Counted from the first letter of the stretch, positions 26,759-36,692 are shown. The stretch is DNA of 64,000 bases from Corynebacterium sp. (GCA_030531005.1 JAUMTW010000001.1:203227-267226), one strand, 5' to 3'. The notes: generated from the letters alone by a model not told the origin. Program-made: numbers and translations.

Positions 26759-27147
26759 GCGGGGAGTACGTGCGTGAACGCCATGTAGCCACTGACTTTA
26801 GCCGGGGAGAAGCCACAGCTGGATTAGCTTGGCTTGCTGTTGGTGCGTTGATCTCCGTACTGTTAGAAGTGCTGTATCTTGATTTCCGAATCGGCAATAT
26901 CATGCTGCCGCTGACGGCCCTGTGCGCCTTTGGTTTTAATGCTGTCCTATCCAAAACGGCGCGGTTATGGTCAGCTAATATATTCATCGCTTTGATACCC
27001 ATGTATGCCTGGCTGTGTGGGTATTTTGGCCTATTGATGTGGGAAATTGTCGATGGTAGCGTCTTTATTCCCGGGAATATTTCCGCAATTCTATTGTTAT
27101 TTGGCGGCATTTTGGGCAGCAGTTGGCCGTTTATGCGCCGGAGGTGA
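26755..27147 (+). CDS. Small membrane protein of the mshB operon
   Basis: This 130-residue protein has a polar N-terminus and about four hydrophobic segments (LAWLAVGALISVLLEVLYL, IMLPLTALCAFGFNAVL, NIFIALIPMYAWLCGYFGLL, ISAILLLFGGILGSSWPF). The gene overlaps mshB by 4 bp (ATGA). A membrane protein at this place is conserved in mycobacteria (Rv1171 position); its function is unknown. Confidence 0.75.
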   Translation: MSGEYVRERHVATDFSRGEATAGLAWLAVGALISVLLEVLYLDFRIGNIMLPLTALCAFGFNAVLSKTARLWSANIFIALIPMYAWLCGYFGLLMWEIVDGSVFIPGNISAILLLFGGILGSSWPFMRRR

Positions 27148-27204
27148 CATAATAGGGCGGATCGCCCAAAATTTGTAAGTAGAGAACTGGAGAACGAGAC
27201 CTCA

Positions 27205-27522
27205 ATGACGTACATAATCGCACAGCCCTGCGTAGATGTCATGGATCGTGCTTGCGTCGAAGAATGCCCAGTGGACTGCATCTACGAAGGGCAGCGTTCG
27301 TTGTACATTCACCCCGATGAGTGTGTGGACTGCGGTGCCTGTGAACCTGCATGTCCTACCGAGGCCATCTTCTACGAAGATGATGTCCCCGATGAGTGGG
27401 TTGACTATATTGACGCGAATGAAGCCTTCTTTGATGATTTAGGCTCCCCTGGAGGCGCAGCGAAGCTGGGCCCACAGGATTTCGATCCAGACTTGGTCAA
27501 AGAGCTTCCGCCACAAGCTTAA
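27205..27522 (+). CDS. fdxC: 7Fe ferredoxin FdxC
   Basis: This is a 105-residue ferredoxin. The first cluster motif has Cys9, Cys17 and Cys21 ([18 protein letters not shown]), matching the three-cysteine [3Fe-4S] pattern plus a Cys for the second cluster. [12 protein letters not shown] at about 42-53 binds the [4Fe-4S] cluster. The long acidic C-terminus is typical of actinobacterial FdxC. It is an electron carrier in the cytoplasm; the partner is unknown. GGAGAACGAG about 8-15 nt upstream precedes ATG 27205. The order fdxC-dapC is conserved in mycobacteria. Confidence 0.94.
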   Translation: MTYIIAQPCVDVMDRACVEECPVDCIYEGQRSLYIHPDECVDCGACEPACPTEAIFYEDDVPDEWVDYIDANEAFFDDLGSPGGAAKLGPQDFDPDLVKELPPQA

Positions 27523-27547
27523 AATCATCACTGGTATCACGACCGGA

Positions 27548-27595
27548 ACCACCAGCATTGCTATCTCACCTTCAAGGGTAGTGCTGGTGGTTTTT
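27548..27595 (+). terminator. Terminator after fdxC
   Basis: ACCACCAGCA (27548-27557) and TGCTGGTGGT (27582-27591) are perfectly complementary, followed by TTTT. The remaining 215 bp before dapC hold only its promoter region. Confidence 0.88.
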
Positions 27596-27810
27596 GCATA
27601 TTCCGCACGTAATAATAAATCGACGCATTGGCGTATAGGCCGTGTCATTCACGGCCTAGTGCATTCCGCGGCAGAGCGCCACCACCGGGTATGAGTCCCT
27701 GTTTCGCTGTTCAAGTGGAGTGAGTATCAGCACTGGGCTAGCATAGAAACCACGAATATTTTCATGCTGCAAGCTGCCACGAAAACACGTGGTGCAAGAA
27801 AGGATGTATT

Positions 27811-28908
27811 GTGCGGCAACCACTGGGTTCTCGACTTCCTGATTTCCCCTGGAACTCCCTAGCGCCCTATCAGCAAAAGGCTCAGGAACACCCAGAAGGT
27901 CGAATTAACCTCTCTGTGGGATCTCCTGTTGATGAGGTAGCACCAAGCATCCAATTAGCCCTGGCAGAAGCTGCTGCCGCACCAGGCTATCCCCAAACCA
28001 TTGGCACCCCAGAGTTACGTGCGGCAATTACTGCTAGCCTGCAGCGTCGCTATGGCATCTCTCATCCAGGTGGCGTGTTACCGGTGGTTGGTACAAAGGA
28101 AGCAATCGCCATGTTGCCTTCACACCTGGGTATTCAAGGCACGGTCATTATTCCTGAAGTTGCATACCCGACTTACGAGGTTTCGGGTTTGGTTGCTCAC
28201 GCAGATGTGGTGCGCAGCGATGCCCCATGGGAACTCGATGCCGCAACCACCGCAGCAGCTGGTCTGATCTTCATTAATTCCCCTGGCAACCCCACTGGTT
28301 CTGTGGCCTCTGTCGAGTACCTGCGGCGTGTTATCGACTGGGGGCGAGAGCATGATGTGATCGTCGTTTGTGATGAATGCTATCTGGGGCTTATTTGGGA
28401 AGGTGAGGCCTACTCGCTGTTACACCCCAAGGTGGCAGGCGATGATCTGAGTAACTTGCTTATTATTCACTCACTGTCGAAGACCTCGAACTTGGCTAGC
28501 TACCGGGCAGGTTTTATCGCTGGTGATGAAAAGCTGTTGGCCGAGCTTACGGAGGTGCGCAAGCACTGCGGGTTGATGCTGCCAGGACCAATCCAGGCTG
28601 CCATGGCTGCAGGTTGTGCTGATGATGATCAAGAAACCTTGCAACGACTGCGCTATGCCAGGCGCCGCAAGGTGCTCCTTGAGGCAGTCATCAATGCTGG
28701 CTTCGAAGTCACCGATTCGCAAGCCGGGCTGTATTTGTGGATGAGTCGTGGGGAAGACTGCTGGCAGACTGTAGAGTGGTTTGCCGAGCGCGGTATTGTG
28801 GTTGCACCAGGTAGCTTCTATAGCCCGAACACACACAACTATGTGCGTTTGGCATTGACTGCCACGGATGCCGATATTGTCGCGGCATCCCGACGTATTG
28901 CGCAATAG
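27811..28908 (+). CDS. dapC: N-succinyldiaminopimelate aminotransferase DapC
   Basis: This 365-residue class I/II PLP aminotransferase shows FINSPGNPTGSVASVEYL (about 150-167), VCDECYLGL (about 189-197), the PLP lysine in IHSLSKTSNLASYRAGF (about 219-235) and the C-terminal substrate Arg in NYVRLALT. It makes succinyl-LL-diaminopimelate for lysine and peptidoglycan. dapD and dapE close by complete the succinylase branch. GTG 27811 is supported by AAAGGA 7 nt upstream and by the N-terminus RLPDFPWNSLAPYQQKA. Confidence 0.9.
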   Translation: MRQPLGSRLPDFPWNSLAPYQQKAQEHPEGRINLSVGSPVDEVAPSIQLALAEAAAAPGYPQTIGTPELRAAITASLQRRYGISHPGGVLPVVGTKEAIAMLPSHLGIQGTVIIPEVAYPTYEVSGLVAHADVVRSDAPWELDAATTAAAGLIFINSPGNPTGSVASVEYLRRVIDWGREHDVIVVCDECYLGLIWEGEAYSLLHPKVAGDDLSNLLIIHSLSKTSNLASYRAGFIAGDEKLLAELTEVRKHCGLMLPGPIQAAMAAGCADDDQETLQRLRYARRRKVLLEAVINAGFEVTDSQAGLYLWMSRGEDCWQTVEWFAERGIVVAPGSFYSPNTHNYVRLALTATDADIVAASRRIAQ

Positions 28909-28948
28909 ATAAATTATGCAATAGGTAATAAGGTGGCGCGCATATATC

Positions 28949-28976
28949 TTGCAAGTATCGCTTGGCGCGCTAGAAT
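28949..28976 (+). promoter_or_regulatory. Promoter of the GtrA-family gene
   Basis: TTGCAA (28949-28954) and TAGAAT (28971-28976) are separated by 16 bp. The start codon lies about 55 nt downstream. Confidence 0.55.
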
Positions 28977-29035
28977 GCATAAGGTTGGACAAGAGTAGCT
29001 AGGGATTTTTTGGCTACGGCCTTAATGAAGGGAAA

Positions 29036-29611
29036 TTGGCTTTGGACCCAGTGCAAAGAGCCCGCGTAGAGCAGAGCATGATGCAGTTCATCAAGTTCGG
29101 GCTCGTTGGCGGCAGCGGAACCGTCGTCAACCTCATAGTTGTGGCGATTTCTCGCAATTTGTTTTCCTGGGGTTGGAATATCAGCGAACATGATGCCTTC
29201 ATGAACCTCCTTGGCTCGGCCTTCCACATCCGTTGGTACCACGTTTATATGACTATTGCCTTCGTGGTGGCTAATATCTGGAATTACCAGCTCAATCGCT
29301 ACTGGACTTTTAGGGCAGCGTATCGCCCAAAGTGGTTCCGAGGATTCTTTGCATTTTTAGCGACTGGCATCGGTGCATTTATCGTCAGCCAGATGGTGGC
29401 AACAGGTTTGATGAATCCGAATTCGCCTATTGCCTTGCCGTCCGACATTTTCGATGATTCCAACTTGTGGCGTACCAAGATGTACTGGGCATCGGCGATT
29501 TCTATTATCGTAGCAATGCCGATCAATTTCCTGATTAATAAGCTATGGGCATTCCGCACGCCAAAGCCAAAGGTCGTTATCGAGCAAGAGCCAGTGAAGG
29601 TATCCTCCTGA
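29036..29611 (+). CDS. GtrA-family membrane protein
   Basis: This 191-residue protein has four helices. It shows FIKFGLVGGSGTVVNLIVV (helix 1), a helix containing NYQLNRYWTF (conserved N-x-x-W-T-F), and a last helix ending NFLINKLWAFR, the hallmarks of GtrA/DPMS-like proteins. These move or modify lipid-linked sugars at the membrane, often in cell-wall glycan synthesis. The start is a TTG at 29036; a second TTG at 29042 fits GAAGGGA (29027-29033) better, so the first two residues are uncertain. Confidence 0.85.
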   Translation: MALDPVQRARVEQSMMQFIKFGLVGGSGTVVNLIVVAISRNLFSWGWNISEHDAFMNLLGSAFHIRWYHVYMTIAFVVANIWNYQLNRYWTFRAAYRPKWFRGFFAFLATGIGAFIVSQMVATGLMNPNSPIALPSDIFDDSNLWRTKMYWASAISIIVAMPINFLINKLWAFRTPKPKVVIEQEPVKVSS

Positions 29612-29635
29612 ACGACACTGCATGCGTTGAATCCG

Positions 29636-29667
29636 AACCCCTTGGAATTAACATCCAAGGGGTTTTC
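29636..29667 (+). terminator. Terminator after the GtrA gene
   Basis: AACCCCTTGGA (29636-29646) and TCCAAGGGGTT (29654-29664) form a perfect 11-bp stem with a 7-nt loop, followed by TTC. Confidence 0.85.
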
Positions 29668-29779
29668 ATGCCCCAAATATATGCCAGGCATCACGGCAGA
29701 GTGTAGGGGAGCACGTGTGCTTTCTATGGAGGTAGCTTCGTAGTGGCACCTCCCGCACTGAGGTAAATGAGGTAGAAGT

Positions 29780-29816
29780 AAAGGGTCACTGCTGGATAAC
29801 CAGCGTGACCCTTTTT
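29780..29816. terminator. Terminator of dapD, between convergent genes
   Basis: AAAGGGTCAC (29780-29789) with inner GCTGG, a 4-nt loop, CCAGC and GTGACCCTTT (29805-29814) form a 15-bp stem with one bulged T. It sits 12 bp after the dapD stop and works on the minus strand; TTT on the plus side makes it possibly bidirectional. Confidence 0.8.
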
Positions 29817-29827
29817 AACAGGAAGTT

Positions 29828-30811
29828 CTAGTTTGCGTGCAGGGCCTCGTTGAGCGCTACAGCTTCGGTCTTCCATCCGGTTGCCTCAATAGCGCCGGAG
29901 ACGGAGTTGCGACGGAACAAGATATTGTTCTTCCCAGCAAGCTCGGCAGCTTTGATCGTTGCACCATCTTCCACACCTTGTGCTTCGGCAGCAGCGCCGC
30001 GCAGGATGACCTTGGCACCAGCGGTGACGTACAAACCAGCTTCGATGACACAATCGTCACCAAGGGGAATGCCGCAACCGGCATTAGCGCCAAGGAGGCA
30101 CCGTTCGCCCAAGCTAATAATGTGCTTACCGCCACCAGACAAGGTTCCCATGATGGAAGCCCCACCACCGATATCAGTGCCTTCGCCAATAACAACACCA
30201 GCAGAGATGCGGCCCTCAACCATGGAATTGCCCAAAGTACCAGCGTTGAAATTGCAGAAGCCCTCGTGCATCACGGTAGTACCGCTTGCCAGGTGTGCCC
30301 CTAGGCGCACGCGGTCGGCATCACCAATGCGCACGCCGGTTGGCATTACATAATCAACCATGCGGGGGAACTTATCTACGGAATACACGGTCACTGGTCC
30401 CCGCTGCTGCAATTTTGCGCGGGTCAGCTCAAAGTTTTCTGGAGAACATGGGCCGAAGTTGGTCCAGACAACGTTAGCCAGGAGGCCGAAGATACCATCA
30501 AGATTTTGGCCATGAGGCTTCACCAAACGGTGGGAAAGTAGATGCAGACGCAAGTAGGCATCGTAGGCATCAATTGGTGCCTCATCCAGGTCCGCGATCG
30601 CAGTGCGGATAACCACACGGGTCACCCCACGGTCGGCATCATCACCAGCGAGTGCAGCTAGCTCGGCAGGAGCGTTTGCATCGAGTGTGGTGGTGCCGGC
30701 AGCATCCACGGCTTCATCAAGTACAGGCTGGGGGAACCAGGCGTCTAATACAGTTCCATCTTGAGTTACGGTAGCTACACCGGTAGCAAGTGCTGAAGTC
30801 ATGGTTGTCAA
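29828..30811 (-). CDS. dapD: Tetrahydrodipicolinate N-succinyltransferase DapD
   Basis: The 327-residue enzyme has an alpha N-terminal domain and a C-terminal left-handed beta-helix made of hexapeptide repeats ([60 protein letters not shown]). It is the actinobacterial DapD type. It transfers succinyl from succinyl-CoA to tetrahydrodipicolinate, first step of the succinylase branch of lysine/DAP synthesis. AGGTAGGA lies about 9 nt before the ATG. It starts 11 bp after the end of aroP on the same strand, so co-transcription with the permease is likely. Confidence 0.95.
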   Translation of the reverse strand: MTTMTSALATGVATVTQDGTVLDAWFPQPVLDEAVDAAGTTTLDANAPAELAALAGDDADRGVTRVVIRTAIADLDEAPIDAYDAYLRLHLLSHRLVKPHGQNLDGIFGLLANVVWTNFGPCSPENFELTRAKLQQRGPVTVYSVDKFPRMVDYVMPTGVRIGDADRVRLGAHLASGTTVMHEGFCNFNAGTLGNSMVEGRISAGVVIGEGTDIGGGASIMGTLSGGGKHIISLGERCLLGANAGCGIPLGDDCVIEAGLYVTAGAKVILRGAAAEAQGVEDGATIKAAELAGKNNILFRRNSVSGAIEATGWKTEAVALNEALHAN

Positions 30812-30822
30812 TCCTACCTGCC

Positions 30823-32220
30823 TTACTTGCTGTGTGCAGCATCCTTGGCATTACCTGCACCAGTAGGCTTGCGCACGAGGAAGGAGAGAACGATCAGGAC
30901 CGCGAAAATGATCGCTACGGCATAGATCTGGAGGCGGGCTGCGGGGTCACTGAGCATAAGCAAAACGATAATTCCGATGCCAACTAAGCAAGCGATTGGC
31001 AGCCATGGGTAGCCACGCATGCGCACCGTGGTGAGTTCTCCATTGCGCACCATTTCTGGGTGCAGCTTGAGGTAGGACAAACCGATCATTACCCAGATGA
31101 CCAGCAGGCACCCACCAACAGCGTTGAGTAGGAATTCAAGCAATCCTGGTGGGTTCCAATACTGCAGGCCTACTGAGAGGAAAGCGAAGACCATAGACAG
31201 CAGGACTGCTGGCATTGGGACACCGCTATGGTTGGTAGCAGCGAACATCCTAGGGGCATCACCACGTTCCGCTAAGGAGTGCGCAACACGAGAGGTGGCA
31301 TAGATCTGCGCATTGAATGCAGAGAGCAGTGCCAACACAATCACAGCCTCCATAAAGCCCACAATGCCAGGAAAGTTCGCTAGGGCTAGCACCTTGGTGA
31401 AGGGAGACTCGGCAGCAGTCTCTGCGCCCTGGATGCTGTCAAATGGCAGCAAGAAGCAGATCACCAGCACAGAACCGATGTAGAACACCGAAATACGCCA
31501 GATCACCGAACGCACGGCTACCGCAACGTTATGGGCTGGGTGCTCAGATTCGGCGGCAGCAATGGTGACGATCTCAATACCACCGAAAGCGAAGGCTACG
31601 GCGAGCAGACCAGCGGCCACACCTGAAATGCCATGTGGCATAAAGCCTTCTTGAAGGAAGTGGGTGGTGCCGACGAATTCATGGCCTGGCAGCAGACCGA
31701 AGATGAGCAATACACCAATGATCAAGAAGCCGATGATGACCGCGATCTTGATGAAAGCGAACCAGAACTCGAACTCACCGAAGCCGCGCACAGCAGCAAG
31801 ATTCACAATGGCAAAGAAAGTGACGGCGACGAGGGCGGGGATCCATTCAGAAATGCCGAACCAGCTGGCCATGATGGCTGCGGCTCCGGTCATTTCTGCG
31901 CCCATCACCATGATGAGCATGAACCAATACAGCCAACCTAAAGAGAAACCGGCCCAGTGTCCGAAGGCTTGCTCGCTATAAATAGAAAAGGAGCCAGAAG
32001 CAGTACGCGCAGCGGCAAGTTCGCCTAACATTTGCATGATGAAGACCACGATGATGCCGGCGAAGATGTAGGCCAGCAGCACGGCTGGACCGGCGGCAGC
32101 AATGCCAACGCCAGTACCTAAGAAGAGGCCGGCGCCAATGGCAGAACCTAAGCCCATCATGGTGAGGTGTCGGGTCTTTAAACCCGCACCCAGCTGGTGA
32201 TTTTGCTGTTCTTGAGACAT
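30823..32220 (-). CDS. aroP: Amino acid permease, AroP-like (APC superfamily)
   Basis: This 465-residue permease has 12 hydrophobic segments. The family signature starts [20 protein letters not shown] (about 14-33), and [21 protein letters not shown] and [16 protein letters not shown] follow. Such proton-coupled amino-acid/polyamine permeases import amino acids across the inner membrane. Aromatic substrates are suggested by position: in C. glutamicum aroP lies next to dapE. Other members (GABA, D-Ala/Gly) cannot be excluded. ATG 32220 is preferred to a GTG 9 nt upstream because that GTG is inside the AAGGTG ribosome binding site. Confidence 0.78.
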   Translation of the reverse strand: MSQEQQNHQLGAGLKTRHLTMMGLGSAIGAGLFLGTGVGIAAAGPAVLLAYIFAGIIVVFIMQMLGELAAARTASGSFSIYSEQAFGHWAGFSLGWLYWFMLIMVMGAEMTGAAAIMASWFGISEWIPALVAVTFFAIVNLAAVRGFGEFEFWFAFIKIAVIIGFLIIGVLLIFGLLPGHEFVGTTHFLQEGFMPHGISGVAAGLLAVAFAFGGIEIVTIAAAESEHPAHNVAVAVRSVIWRISVFYIGSVLVICFLLPFDSIQGAETAAESPFTKVLALANFPGIVGFMEAVIVLALLSAFNAQIYATSRVAHSLAERGDAPRMFAATNHSGVPMPAVLLSMVFAFLSVGLQYWNPPGLLEFLLNAVGGCLLVIWVMIGLSYLKLHPEMVRNGELTTVRMRGYPWLPIACLVGIGIIVLLMLSDPAARLQIYAVAIIFAVLIVLSFLVRKPTGAGNAKDAAHSK

Positions 32221-32381
32221 AGTAAGCACCTTAGCCCGAAGTAGTTTCTATTACTACATTGAAATGCCTGCTTCACCCCCTTTTGCGCGGAAGTCTGCAC
32301 CGTGGCGGCACACTGGTGGCCGGTAGCAACAAACAGCGATCTCTGGGGGTCGATGCCTGCTTTGCAGTATTCTTGAAAACC

Positions 32382-33497
32382 ATGACAACCCCACACTATG
32401 TTCTCGATCTTAGCCAAGAGCCCGTCGCGTTGACCCAAGCGCTCGTGGATATTCCCAGCCCTTCTCATCAAGAGCAGGCAATCGCGGATGCATTAGAAGT
32501 TGCGTTACATGCCATTGAGAATGTGAGCGTGCACCGCCAGGGAAATACCCTGGTTGCCCGCACTCACCGGGGATTGTCACAGCGCCTCATTCTGGCTGGC
32601 CACATTGATACTGTGCCTATTGCAGATAATGTGCCGAGCCATTGGGAGGGAGATACGCTTTATGGCTGTGGGACCGTGGATATGAAATCAGGCATGGCAA
32701 TCTATGCGCACTTGTTTGCCACCTTGGCTAATGATGAGCGGCTGACCAAAGACCTCACTTTGATTTGTTATGAAGGCGAAGAAGTAGCAAGCGCTTACAA
32801 CGGCCTCGGCCATATTCAACGTGATCGCCCTGAACTACTCGCAGGCGACTTAGCCTTGCTGGGGGAACCATCAGGTTCCATGATTGAAGCGGGCTGCCAA
32901 GGTTCGATTCGTCTGCGGGTGACTGCCCACGGGGTACGCGCCCACTCCGCACGTTCCTGGCTCGGGGTAAACGCCATGCACCGCTTAGCTCCAGTGATTT
33001 CGCGCATAGCTGCCTATGAGGCTCAAGAAGTGCTTGTCGATGGTTGTATGTATCACGAAGGTTTAAATATCGTGCACTGTGAATCAGGGGTGGCAACAAA
33101 CACCATTCCTGATGAGGCCTGGATGTTTGTGAACTATCGCTTTGCCCCGGATAAGAGCGTGGAGCATGCTCTCTCGCATCTCTTAGAAGTCCTTGATCTC
33201 CCAGAGGGAGTTACGTATGAGATTGATGATGCCGTTTCTGGTGCGCGCCCTGGTATAGACCAGCCCATTGCGCAAGCACTCATTCAGGCTGCAGGCGGCC
33301 AAGTGCGCGCAAAGTATGGCTGGACTGATGTGGCTCGTTTTGCAGAGCTCGGCATCCCAGCTGTGAATTTTGGTTCCGGAGATCCGTCGTTATGCCATAA
33401 GAAAGATGAGCACATACCTGCGGCAATGATCACCCAGGTTGCTAACCAGTTGCACGCCTATCTGGTCGGTGAGTCGCTCGAAGCCCTGAGCAGCTAA
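32382..33497 (+). CDS. dapE: Succinyl-diaminopimelate desuccinylase DapE
   Basis: This 371-residue M20-family zinc hydrolase carries LAGHIDTVPI (about 67-76), the catalytic GTVDMKSGMA (about 98-107), YEGEEV (about 128-133, base Glu and metal Glu), LGEPSG, and a C-terminal HKKDEHIP metal His. It releases LL-diaminopimelate from its succinyl form. ATG 32382 matches the N-terminus of corynebacterial DapE; TATTCT at 32368-32373 lies at leaderless distance and no good ribosome binding site is seen. It is divergent from aroP. Confidence 0.93.
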   Translation: MTTPHYVLDLSQEPVALTQALVDIPSPSHQEQAIADALEVALHAIENVSVHRQGNTLVARTHRGLSQRLILAGHIDTVPIADNVPSHWEGDTLYGCGTVDMKSGMAIYAHLFATLANDERLTKDLTLICYEGEEVASAYNGLGHIQRDRPELLAGDLALLGEPSGSMIEAGCQGSIRLRVTAHGVRAHSARSWLGVNAMHRLAPVISRIAAYEAQEVLVDGCMYHEGLNIVHCESGVATNTIPDEAWMFVNYRFAPDKSVEHALSHLLEVLDLPEGVTYEIDDAVSGARPGIDQPIAQALIQAAGGQVRAKYGWTDVARFAELGIPAVNFGSGDPSLCHKKDEHIPAAMITQVANQLHAYLVGESLEALSS

Positions 33498-33633
33498 ACC
33501 CTGAGTAGTTACGCACGAATGGCTCAAACTACTACGCCTGTCATACGGTACGCCCCAGACTTACGCCCCCAGGCTGAGCAACCCCTGCTAGTCTCGGGCC
33601 ACAACGATACATACCTCGTAGAAGGAGAGAACC

Positions 33634-34374
33634 ATGGAATCTCGTCGCAAGCGCTTGTTGCGCGGGCCAACATTAATACGCACCAAGGACTCGCAGGACT
33701 CCGATGCCAGCAGTACCTTCGATGCCCGCCTGCTAGCAAGCCAATCCAATAATGAGTGGATTCACGAAGATCCTTGGCGAGTCCTTCGCATCCAAGGAGA
33801 ATTCGTCAATGGCTTCGATACGCTCGCTGATGTCGGGCCCGCGGTGACTATTTTCGGTTCCGCACGGACTGCTTCCAGCGAGCCTTATTATGAGGCGGGG
33901 GTGGAGTTAGCAGGATCCCTCGTTGAAGCCGGCTATGCCATTATCACAGGTGGTGGGCCAGGTCTGATGCAAGCTGCCAATGAAGGCGCTTCGACCAAGG
34001 GCGGCACTAGCGTGGGTTTAGGTATTGAGTTGCCCTTTGAACAGCAGCTCAATGAGTACGTGGACCTAGGGTTGAATTTCCGCTACTTTTTTGCCCGCAA
34101 AACCATGTTCTTGAAGTACTCCCAAGCCTTTGTCTGTATGCCTGGTGGCTACGGTACTTTAGACGAACTCTTCGAAGTGCTATGCATGGTCCAAACCGGC
34201 AAGGTAACCAATTTTCCAATCGTGTTATTTGGTACCGAATTCTGGGGAGGTCTCGTGCAGTGGATCGAGCAACGCCTGGTTACCGAAGGTATGATTTCCC
34301 CTGAAGATACCAACCTTTTCCTGGTCACTGATAGTATTAACGAAGCTGTGGCCTATATCCAAGCCAAGCATTAA
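33634..34374 (+). CDS. LOG-family (TIGR00730) Rossmann protein
   Basis: This 246-residue protein has VTIFGSARTA (about 71-80), the nucleotide-binding YAIITGGGPGLMQAANEGA and the diagnostic PGGYGTLDELFE (about 170-181), with Arg and Lys in RYFFARKTMFLKYS. LOG proteins hydrolyse the N-glycosidic bond of nucleoside 5'-monophosphates, including cytokinin precursors; many are misannotated as lysine decarboxylases. A strong AAGGAGAG upstream sets ATG 33634. Upstream bases 33498-33633 contain a short open frame in another phase that I do not accept as a gene. Confidence 0.88.
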   Translation: MESRRKRLLRGPTLIRTKDSQDSDASSTFDARLLASQSNNEWIHEDPWRVLRIQGEFVNGFDTLADVGPAVTIFGSARTASSEPYYEAGVELAGSLVEAGYAIITGGGPGLMQAANEGASTKGGTSVGLGIELPFEQQLNEYVDLGLNFRYFFARKTMFLKYSQAFVCMPGGYGTLDELFEVLCMVQTGKVTNFPIVLFGTEFWGGLVQWIEQRLVTEGMISPEDTNLFLVTDSINEAVAYIQAKH

Positions 34375-34424
34375 GGCTTCGGACGTAGGCTCGAACCCCC
34401 GCCAAAACTCGTATGAAGGAACCC

Positions 34425-35282
34425 ATGATTCGCAGTCGCTTCTTATCGCCCGAAGGGCTGGCTACAGTAATGGCCATTGTGAACCGCACCCCAGATTCCT
34501 TCTACGACCAAGGCGCTACCAACGAATATGATGCCGCAGTCGCTCGCGCCGGTGAGGTGCTTAAACTCGGCGCTGGAATCGTCGATATCGGCGGGGTGAA
34601 AGCCGGCCCAGGCGATAATGTTGATGCCGCAGCAGAAATCGAGCGCGTGGAACCCGTTATCGCCGCGGTACGTGAGGCTTATCCAGAAGTCTGGATTTCC
34701 GTAGATACCTGGCGTGCGAGTGTTGCTGAAGTGGCTATTTCCGCTGGGGCGAATATTGTCAACGACACCTGGGCTGGAGCTGATCCAGAACTCATCGAGG
34801 TTGCAGGCCAGCATAAGGTGGGCTACGTGTGCTCACATACCGGTGGCGCTATCCCACGTACGCGCCCACATCATGTGCACTATGACGATGTGGTACTGGA
34901 TGTCATCCGTGAAACTACCGCCTTGGCGGAGCGTGCCGTGAGCCTTGGCGTGCCTGAAGAAATGGTCCTGCTTGATCCCACCCACGATTTCGGTAAGAAC
35001 ACTTTCCACGGCCTGGAACTCTTACGCCGCATTGACGAAGTCGTCGCAACCGGGTGGCCAGTCCTTATGGCCTTGAGTAACAAAGACTTTGTAGGTGAGA
35101 CGCTCAATCGACCTGTCAATCAACGTGTGGCCGGTACATTAGCTGCAACATCGTGGGCAACGGCACATGGAGTGGCAGCTTTTCGGAGTCACGAAGTTGC
35201 AGAAACTGTTGATACCATACGTATGACCGCGGCCATCCGGGGCGACTTTGCCCCCTTAGCAACAATTCGAGGGCTCATTTAG
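34425..35282 (+). CDS. folP2: Dihydropteroate synthase-like protein FolP2
   Basis: This 285-residue TIM-barrel protein has MAIVNRTPDSFYDQGAT (pterin-binding signature, about 16-32), VDIGGVKAGPG in place of the usual D-I-G-G-E-S-T-R-P-G, then ISVDTWRASVA and NDTWAG. The altered second signature marks the FolP2 group, which in mycobacteria lacks ordinary dihydropteroate synthase activity. Its real reaction is unknown. ATG 34425 is chosen because AAGGA sits 4 nt upstream; an ATG at 34413 would place the ribosome binding site inside the gene. The stop overlaps the GTG of gpgS. Confidence 0.85.
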   Translation: MIRSRFLSPEGLATVMAIVNRTPDSFYDQGATNEYDAAVARAGEVLKLGAGIVDIGGVKAGPGDNVDAAAEIERVEPVIAAVREAYPEVWISVDTWRASVAEVAISAGANIVNDTWAGADPELIEVAGQHKVGYVCSHTGGAIPRTRPHHVHYDDVVLDVIRETTALAERAVSLGVPEEMVLLDPTHDFGKNTFHGLELLRRIDEVVATGWPVLMALSNKDFVGETLNRPVNQRVAGTLAATSWATAHGVAAFRSHEVAETVDTIRMTAAIRGDFAPLATIRGLI

Positions 35283-36037
35283 TGCGTGTATCCGTTGTTA
35301 TCCCAGCCCTCAACGAAGCTTCGACCATCGCCCAAGTAGTGCGCTGGGCCGCAGCAAGTAACCCCTTCGAAATCGTGGTGATCGATGCCGACTCGACTGA
35401 TGATACCGCTGCAAATGCCCGCGTTGCCGGGGCAAAGGTCGTCAATTGGCGCGAGGTCTTCCCAGAGTTAGAGCCACACAAAGGCAAGGGTGAATCCTTG
35501 TGGCGCGGTGTCGCGTATGCGTCGGGTGATATTGTCGTCTTTCTGGATGCGGACCTAGCAAGTATTTCCTCCAATATCGTTGCCGAGTTAGCCGCGCCTT
35601 TCGTAAATGAGGACGTGCACATGGTGCGTGCGCAATATCAACGCCTGCTCGCCGATGGCACGAGTGGCGGGGGACGGGTCACGGAACTCACCGCTAAGCC
35701 TTTGATTGCTCAACTCTTCCCGGAGTTAAGCAATATTCAACAACCCTTGGGGGGAGAATATGCGCTGCGTCGCAGTAGCGCGTTAGAAGTCCCTTTTGTG
35801 ATTGATTACGGGGTGGAGATGGGACTGTTGCTGGACATAGCTGCGAAGTTTGGGCCGCAGGCAATTGTTGAGACTCCAACGAGTCCGCGCCAGCACCGCA
35901 ACCGTCCCTTAGAGGAGCTTCACCCTATGGCAGAGATGATTACGCGCACCGCTTTAGCTCGGGCAAGTGAGTATAAACAACTACGATGGCGCGGAGAGAT
36001 CCCGCAGCGACCTGCATTAGCGACGTATTTGGATTAG
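35282..36037 (+). CDS. gpgS: Glucosyl-3-phosphoglycerate synthase GpgS
   Basis: This 251-residue GT-A glycosyltransferase (family GT81) has VSVVIPALNEASTIAQVV at the start, VVIDADSTDDTA (about 37-48), the metal motif VFLDADLAS (about 82-90), and LGGEYALRR (about 156-164). It joins glucose from a nucleotide sugar to 3-phosphoglycerate, the first step to glucosylglycerate and, in mycobacteria, methylglucose lipopolysaccharides. The GTG start overlaps the folP2 stop (TAGTG), so the two are translationally coupled. Confidence 0.9.
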   Translation: MRVSVVIPALNEASTIAQVVRWAAASNPFEIVVIDADSTDDTAANARVAGAKVVNWREVFPELEPHKGKGESLWRGVAYASGDIVVFLDADLASISSNIVAELAAPFVNEDVHMVRAQYQRLLADGTSGGGRVTELTAKPLIAQLFPELSNIQQPLGGEYALRRSSALEVPFVIDYGVEMGLLLDIAAKFGPQAIVETPTSPRQHRNRPLEELHPMAEMITRTALARASEYKQLRWRGEIPQRPALATYLD

Positions 36038-36136
36038 GCTTACCAAGATAGATTGAGTGCTGTTGCATACAGCAGCAGGCCTTCACCCTGGATACCGGGA
36101 TGGGCGTGCGCACATTGAATAATAAGGAGTTTGGTT

Positions 36137-36550
36137 ATGGTGACTTGGTTGCTCGTTATCATCTTTACCGCCTTGGTGGCTTGGGTTATTTTGGCTACCA
36201 CCATTCGCCTTGGCGGATTTGGGGAAGCAACTATGCCACTGCCAAAGACGAGTGAACTCATTGCCGAAAATGAGCAACACCTCGAAAACAATGCCATCGA
36301 CGCGGTGCGCTTCCATGTCGAGCGCCGTGGCTATAATCAGGCCGAAGTCGATGCCGCCATCGAATACCTCTTGCAGCGCTTGGCCAAGGCAGAAGGGCGT
36401 GAGATGCCGAAGTTTGCAGCTACTGAAGAGCCTGAGGCTGATCCCACTGTGGTATCGCCAGCGGAGCAGGAAGAAGCTGCTCCAACGCTCGCACCCACTG
36501 GGGTTGATGGTGCAGAAACACGTGTTCGCAGCGAAAATACACTAGACTAA
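36137..36550 (+). CDS. Membrane-anchored DivIVA-domain protein
   Basis: The 137 residues start with one membrane helix (WLLVIIFTALVAWVILATTI), then a short DivIVA-like segment IDAVRFHVERRGYNQAEVDA (about 55-74) with predicted helix, and a disordered Glu/Pro/Ala-rich tail. This layout matches a conserved gene downstream of gpgS in Corynebacteriales. It may link to polar growth; no function is proven. AAGGAG 7 nt before ATG 36137 decides the start. Confidence 0.75.
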   Translation: MVTWLLVIIFTALVAWVILATTIRLGGFGEATMPLPKTSELIAENEQHLENNAIDAVRFHVERRGYNQAEVDAAIEYLLQRLAKAEGREMPKFAATEEPEADPTVVSPAEQEEAAPTLAPTGVDGAETRVRSENTLD

Positions 36551-36692
36551 GGTAGAGATAAGCAAAGGGGACTCAAACTCTTTGCAAACATTTGCGACGA
36601 CGGATTGTGGGCAGGTGTTACCTCAACTTCAGAGGGATACTTGTTGTTATCCGTTCCTGCATTCGATACTTCAAGGAAACTGGTGAATTTTT

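Noticed and set aside
33519..33752. Short frame before and overlapping the LOG gene
   Set aside because: It overlaps the start of the well-supported LOG gene, has no good ribosome binding site and no known relatives that I recognise.
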